From contig NZ_CP027806.1 of NCBI RefSeq assembly GCF_003353065.1, forward strand, positions 902,997 through 966,996: a stretch of DNA of 64,000 nucleotides, in the 5' to 3' direction. A program made the translations under genes and the position numbers. Numbering within the stretch: position 1 is the first letter of the stretch; each line of letters begins with the position of its first letter. The notes under the pieces are model-generated. The model had not been told where the DNA came from. It did not search any database and saw nothing but the letters and a program-made list of their open reading frames with translations. This stretch comes from Cyclonatronum proteinivorum (GTDB lineage Bacteria > Bacteroidota > Rhodothermia > Balneolales > Cyclonatronaceae). This document shows positions 62,415 to 64,000 of the stretch, piece after piece.

Positions 62415-63485
62415 ATGTCACGTGCACATAATTTCAGCGCAGGTCCCGCCGCCCTTCCCCTCGAAACCCTTCAGGAAGCACAGCAGGAGTTTCTGGATTT
62501 CGCTGGTTCAGGTTCATCCGTCATCGAGCTCAGTCACCGCGGAGCCGAGTATGTTGAAGTCGATCGTCAGGCCCGCGAGCGCCTGACCCGCATTCTGGGC
62601 CTGGGAGACGATTTCGAAGTCCTCTTTTTACAGGGCGGTGCGAGCCATCAGTTTATGATGGTGCCCTTCAACTTTTTGGGAACCTCACAGACCGCCGACT
62701 ACATCAATACCGGAACCTGGTCCAAAAAAGCGATTAAAGAAGCCAAACTTTTCGGCCGCGTAAATGTAGCGTACAGCTCAGAAGAGCTCAATTTCAGCCG
62801 CGTGCCTGCCGACAGTGAACTCACGCTCACGGAAGGTGCCGAGTACGTTCATTTTACATCCAACAACACCATTTTCGGCACGCAGTTTCGCAAAGAGCCG
62901 GAAACCGCCGGTGTACCGCTGGTGTGCGACGCCTCCTCCGATTTCCTGAGCCGTCCGCTCGATGTAAACCGCTACGGCATCATCTATGCCGGCGCCCAAA
63001 AAAACGCCGGACCTGCGGGGCTTACCATCGTCATCATCCGCAAAGATTTCCTCCAAAAAGGGAAGAAAGACGGCATCCCGACCATCCTCAACTACAACAC
63101 GCATCTCGGCACCATGTTCAACACGCCCCCCGTTTTTGGGGTGTACATGTTCAACAAAGTGCTTGCCTGGATCGAAAAAAATGGCGGACTCGCGCAGATG
63201 GAAAGCCGCAACGCGCACAAAGCACAGCTCCTGTACAATGAGATCGACGCCGATGATTTCTACAGCGGCACAACCGAGCCGGCCTCCCGCTCACACATGA
63301 ATGTGACCTTCCGTCTTAAAGATGAAGAGCTGAACAAAGCTTTCCTGCAGGAAGCCGAAAAGCGTAACCTGAAGGGCCTCAAGGGCCATCGCAGCGTAGG
63401 CGGATTCCGCGCGAGCATCTACAACGCCTGCGAAACCGAAAGCGTGGAAGCCCTCGTCGCCTTCATGAAGGAATTCCGCCGCTAA
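62415..63485 (+). CDS. serC: phosphoserine aminotransferase
   Basis: 356 residues. Class V PLP enzyme that makes phosphoserine from 3-phosphohydroxypyruvate and glutamate. FSAGPAALPLETLQEA, VIELSHRG, LFLQGGASHQFMMVPFN, CDASSDFLSRPLDV and the PLP Lys in YAGAQKNAGPAGLTIVI identify it, together with GLKGHRSVGGFRASIYNA at the end. The serine pathway genes serA and serB are not in the window. A terminator lies 30 bases after the stop. Confidence 0.96.
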   Translation: MSRAHNFSAGPAALPLETLQEAQQEFLDFAGSGSSVIELSHRGAEYVEVDRQARERLTRILGLGDDFEVLFLQGGASHQFMMVPFNFLGTSQTADYINTGTWSKKAIKEAKLFGRVNVAYSSEELNFSRVPADSELTLTEGAEYVHFTSNNTIFGTQFRKEPETAGVPLVCDASSDFLSRPLDVNRYGIIYAGAQKNAGPAGLTIVIIRKDFLQKGKKDGIPTILNYNTHLGTMFNTPPVFGVYMFNKVLAWIEKNGGLAQMESRNAHKAQLLYNEIDADDFYSGTTEPASRSHMNVTFRLKDEELNKAFLQEAEKRNLKGLKGHRSVGGFRASIYNACETESVEALVAFMKEFRR

Positions 63486-63515
63486 GCCGGTCCGGATATT
63501 CCGCATCCCAAAAAC

Positions 63516-63554
63516 AAAAAGCCCCGGGCACAGCACGCTGTCCGGGGCTTTTTT
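63516..63554 (+). terminator. terminator of serC
   Basis: AAAAAGCCCCGG paired with CCGGGGCTTTTT; six T. Confidence 0.9.
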
Positions 63555-63624
63555 GCTGGTACGCAAGCTGCAAAACGAAGCCCCTGCGCCTGAGCCCCAA
63601 TCCCGTGACAAATTTGAGCGGTCG

Positions 63625-63712
63625 TTTTTTTTGGGGAAAATTTCGTGAACATCAGGGGGTACGGGGTAGATTGAAAGATCCCAAACCTAAGATGGGTCCC
63701 TTGCTTTTTTTT
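63625..63712 (-). repeat. dispersed ~90-bp repeat, copy 8
   Basis: Minus-strand reading: AAAAAAAAGCAAGGGACCCA, TCTTAGGTTTGGGATC, variable middle, CCTGATGTTCACGAAATTTT, CCCC and an A-run. Confidence 0.85.
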
Positions 63713-63868
63713 GGTCCTGACCCGTAAATGACCGCCAGCCGTCGCATGGAAGTACATCTCATCTGACCATCCAAAACCCGCGCTATTTATTAACCCGCAT
63801 GGTTCACACAGCATGCCTATGATTTTCCTGGCCGGCATCAACCTATGGGTATCATCAACAATAGGGCA

Positions 63869-64000
63869 CTAAAAGCGGTAGGTGAAGCGGGCATAGAAGT
63901 CGGCAATCTGACGGCTTTGGTCAGAGGTTGAAGGCCGGTACAAATCCGTGCGGTACCGGATTCGCCATTCAAAATTCAGGGTATCGGACAGGATAAACCG
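63869..64000 (-). CDS. outer-membrane beta-barrel protein, C-terminal end (partial)
   Basis: Minus-strand frame open from the window edge to TAG at 63871-63869. The last 43 residues include LNFEWRIRYRTDLYRPS and end FYARFTYRF, two amphipathic strands and a terminal Phe, which is the BAM recognition mark of outer-membrane barrels. The rest of the gene is outside the window, so the family cannot be named. Confidence 0.65.
   Translation of the reverse strand, partial: RFILSDTLNFEWRIRYRTDLYRPSTSDQSRQIADFYARFTYRF

Overview
The window looks like a piece of chromosome from a Gram-negative bacterium of the Bacteroidota-related lineages, most likely Balneolota/Rhodothermota-like (inference). The grounds are DUF4293 and DUF5683 proteins, TAnnTTTG-type promoter boxes, a GbsR-type regulator, a ComEC/TonB/lipoprotein/beta-barrel envelope, an exosortase-family enzyme and an archaeal/eukaryotic-type ProRS. 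Most genes are moderately GC-rich; several AT-rich accessory islands stand out.

Left part (1-16.3 kb): the 5' end of a type III restriction/helicase-like gene whose reading frame is shifted at its start, a repeat-containing spacer, a cell-wall amidase, a lone receiver domain, an M28 peptidase behind scpA, a DUF4293 protein plus DMT transporter, a MltF-type transglycosylase, a 53-residue zinc-ribbon membrane microprotein, a gamma-glutamylcyclotransferase-like protein, cutA, an enoyl-CoA hydratase-family protein, a DHH phosphoesterase, an exosortase-family protein, a 2-oxoacid dehydrogenase E2 and panC.

Middle (16.4-36.3 kb): an AbrB-type antitoxin with a truncated Doc toxin, transketolase, a TPR protein, the operon parA-parB-DUF5683-LOG family, an ECF sigma/anti-sigma pair, uvrC, an AT-rich dynamin-like NTPase gene wedged before comEC, a PIG-L deacetylase, a Phd/ParE toxin-antitoxin pair, a broken integrase and gamma-glutamyltransferase.

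From 36.8 to 46.3 kb lies a co-directional set that reads like an uncharacterised uptake-and-catabolism unit: GbsR/MarR regulator, SDR, KAS III-like enzyme lacking the usual His and Asn of its catalytic triad, sodium/solute symporter, acyl-CoA ligase, MaoC hydratase, lipoprotein, large outer-membrane barrel and alpha/beta-hydrolase lipoprotein. It is followed by a repeat-dense island (46.4-50.9 kb) with a collagen-like lipoprotein, a Cys-rich lipoprotein gene split by one in-frame stop, and a small three-helix membrane protein next to it (possible bacteriocin/immunity pair).

Right part (50.9-64 kb): alpha/beta hydrolase, tRNA-Met(CAU), proS, a two-gene Septu-type defence module (PtuA ATPase, PtuB HNH), a PAP2-like membrane protein, Nnr epimerase/dehydratase, VanZ, a TonB-family protein, NUDIX plus DUF1844, DUF1015 plus serC, and the end of an outer-membrane barrel gene.

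A dispersed repeat of about 90 bp, seen in eight copies between genes and carrying a short hairpin and a constant-length 3' segment, is the most striking unexplained structure.
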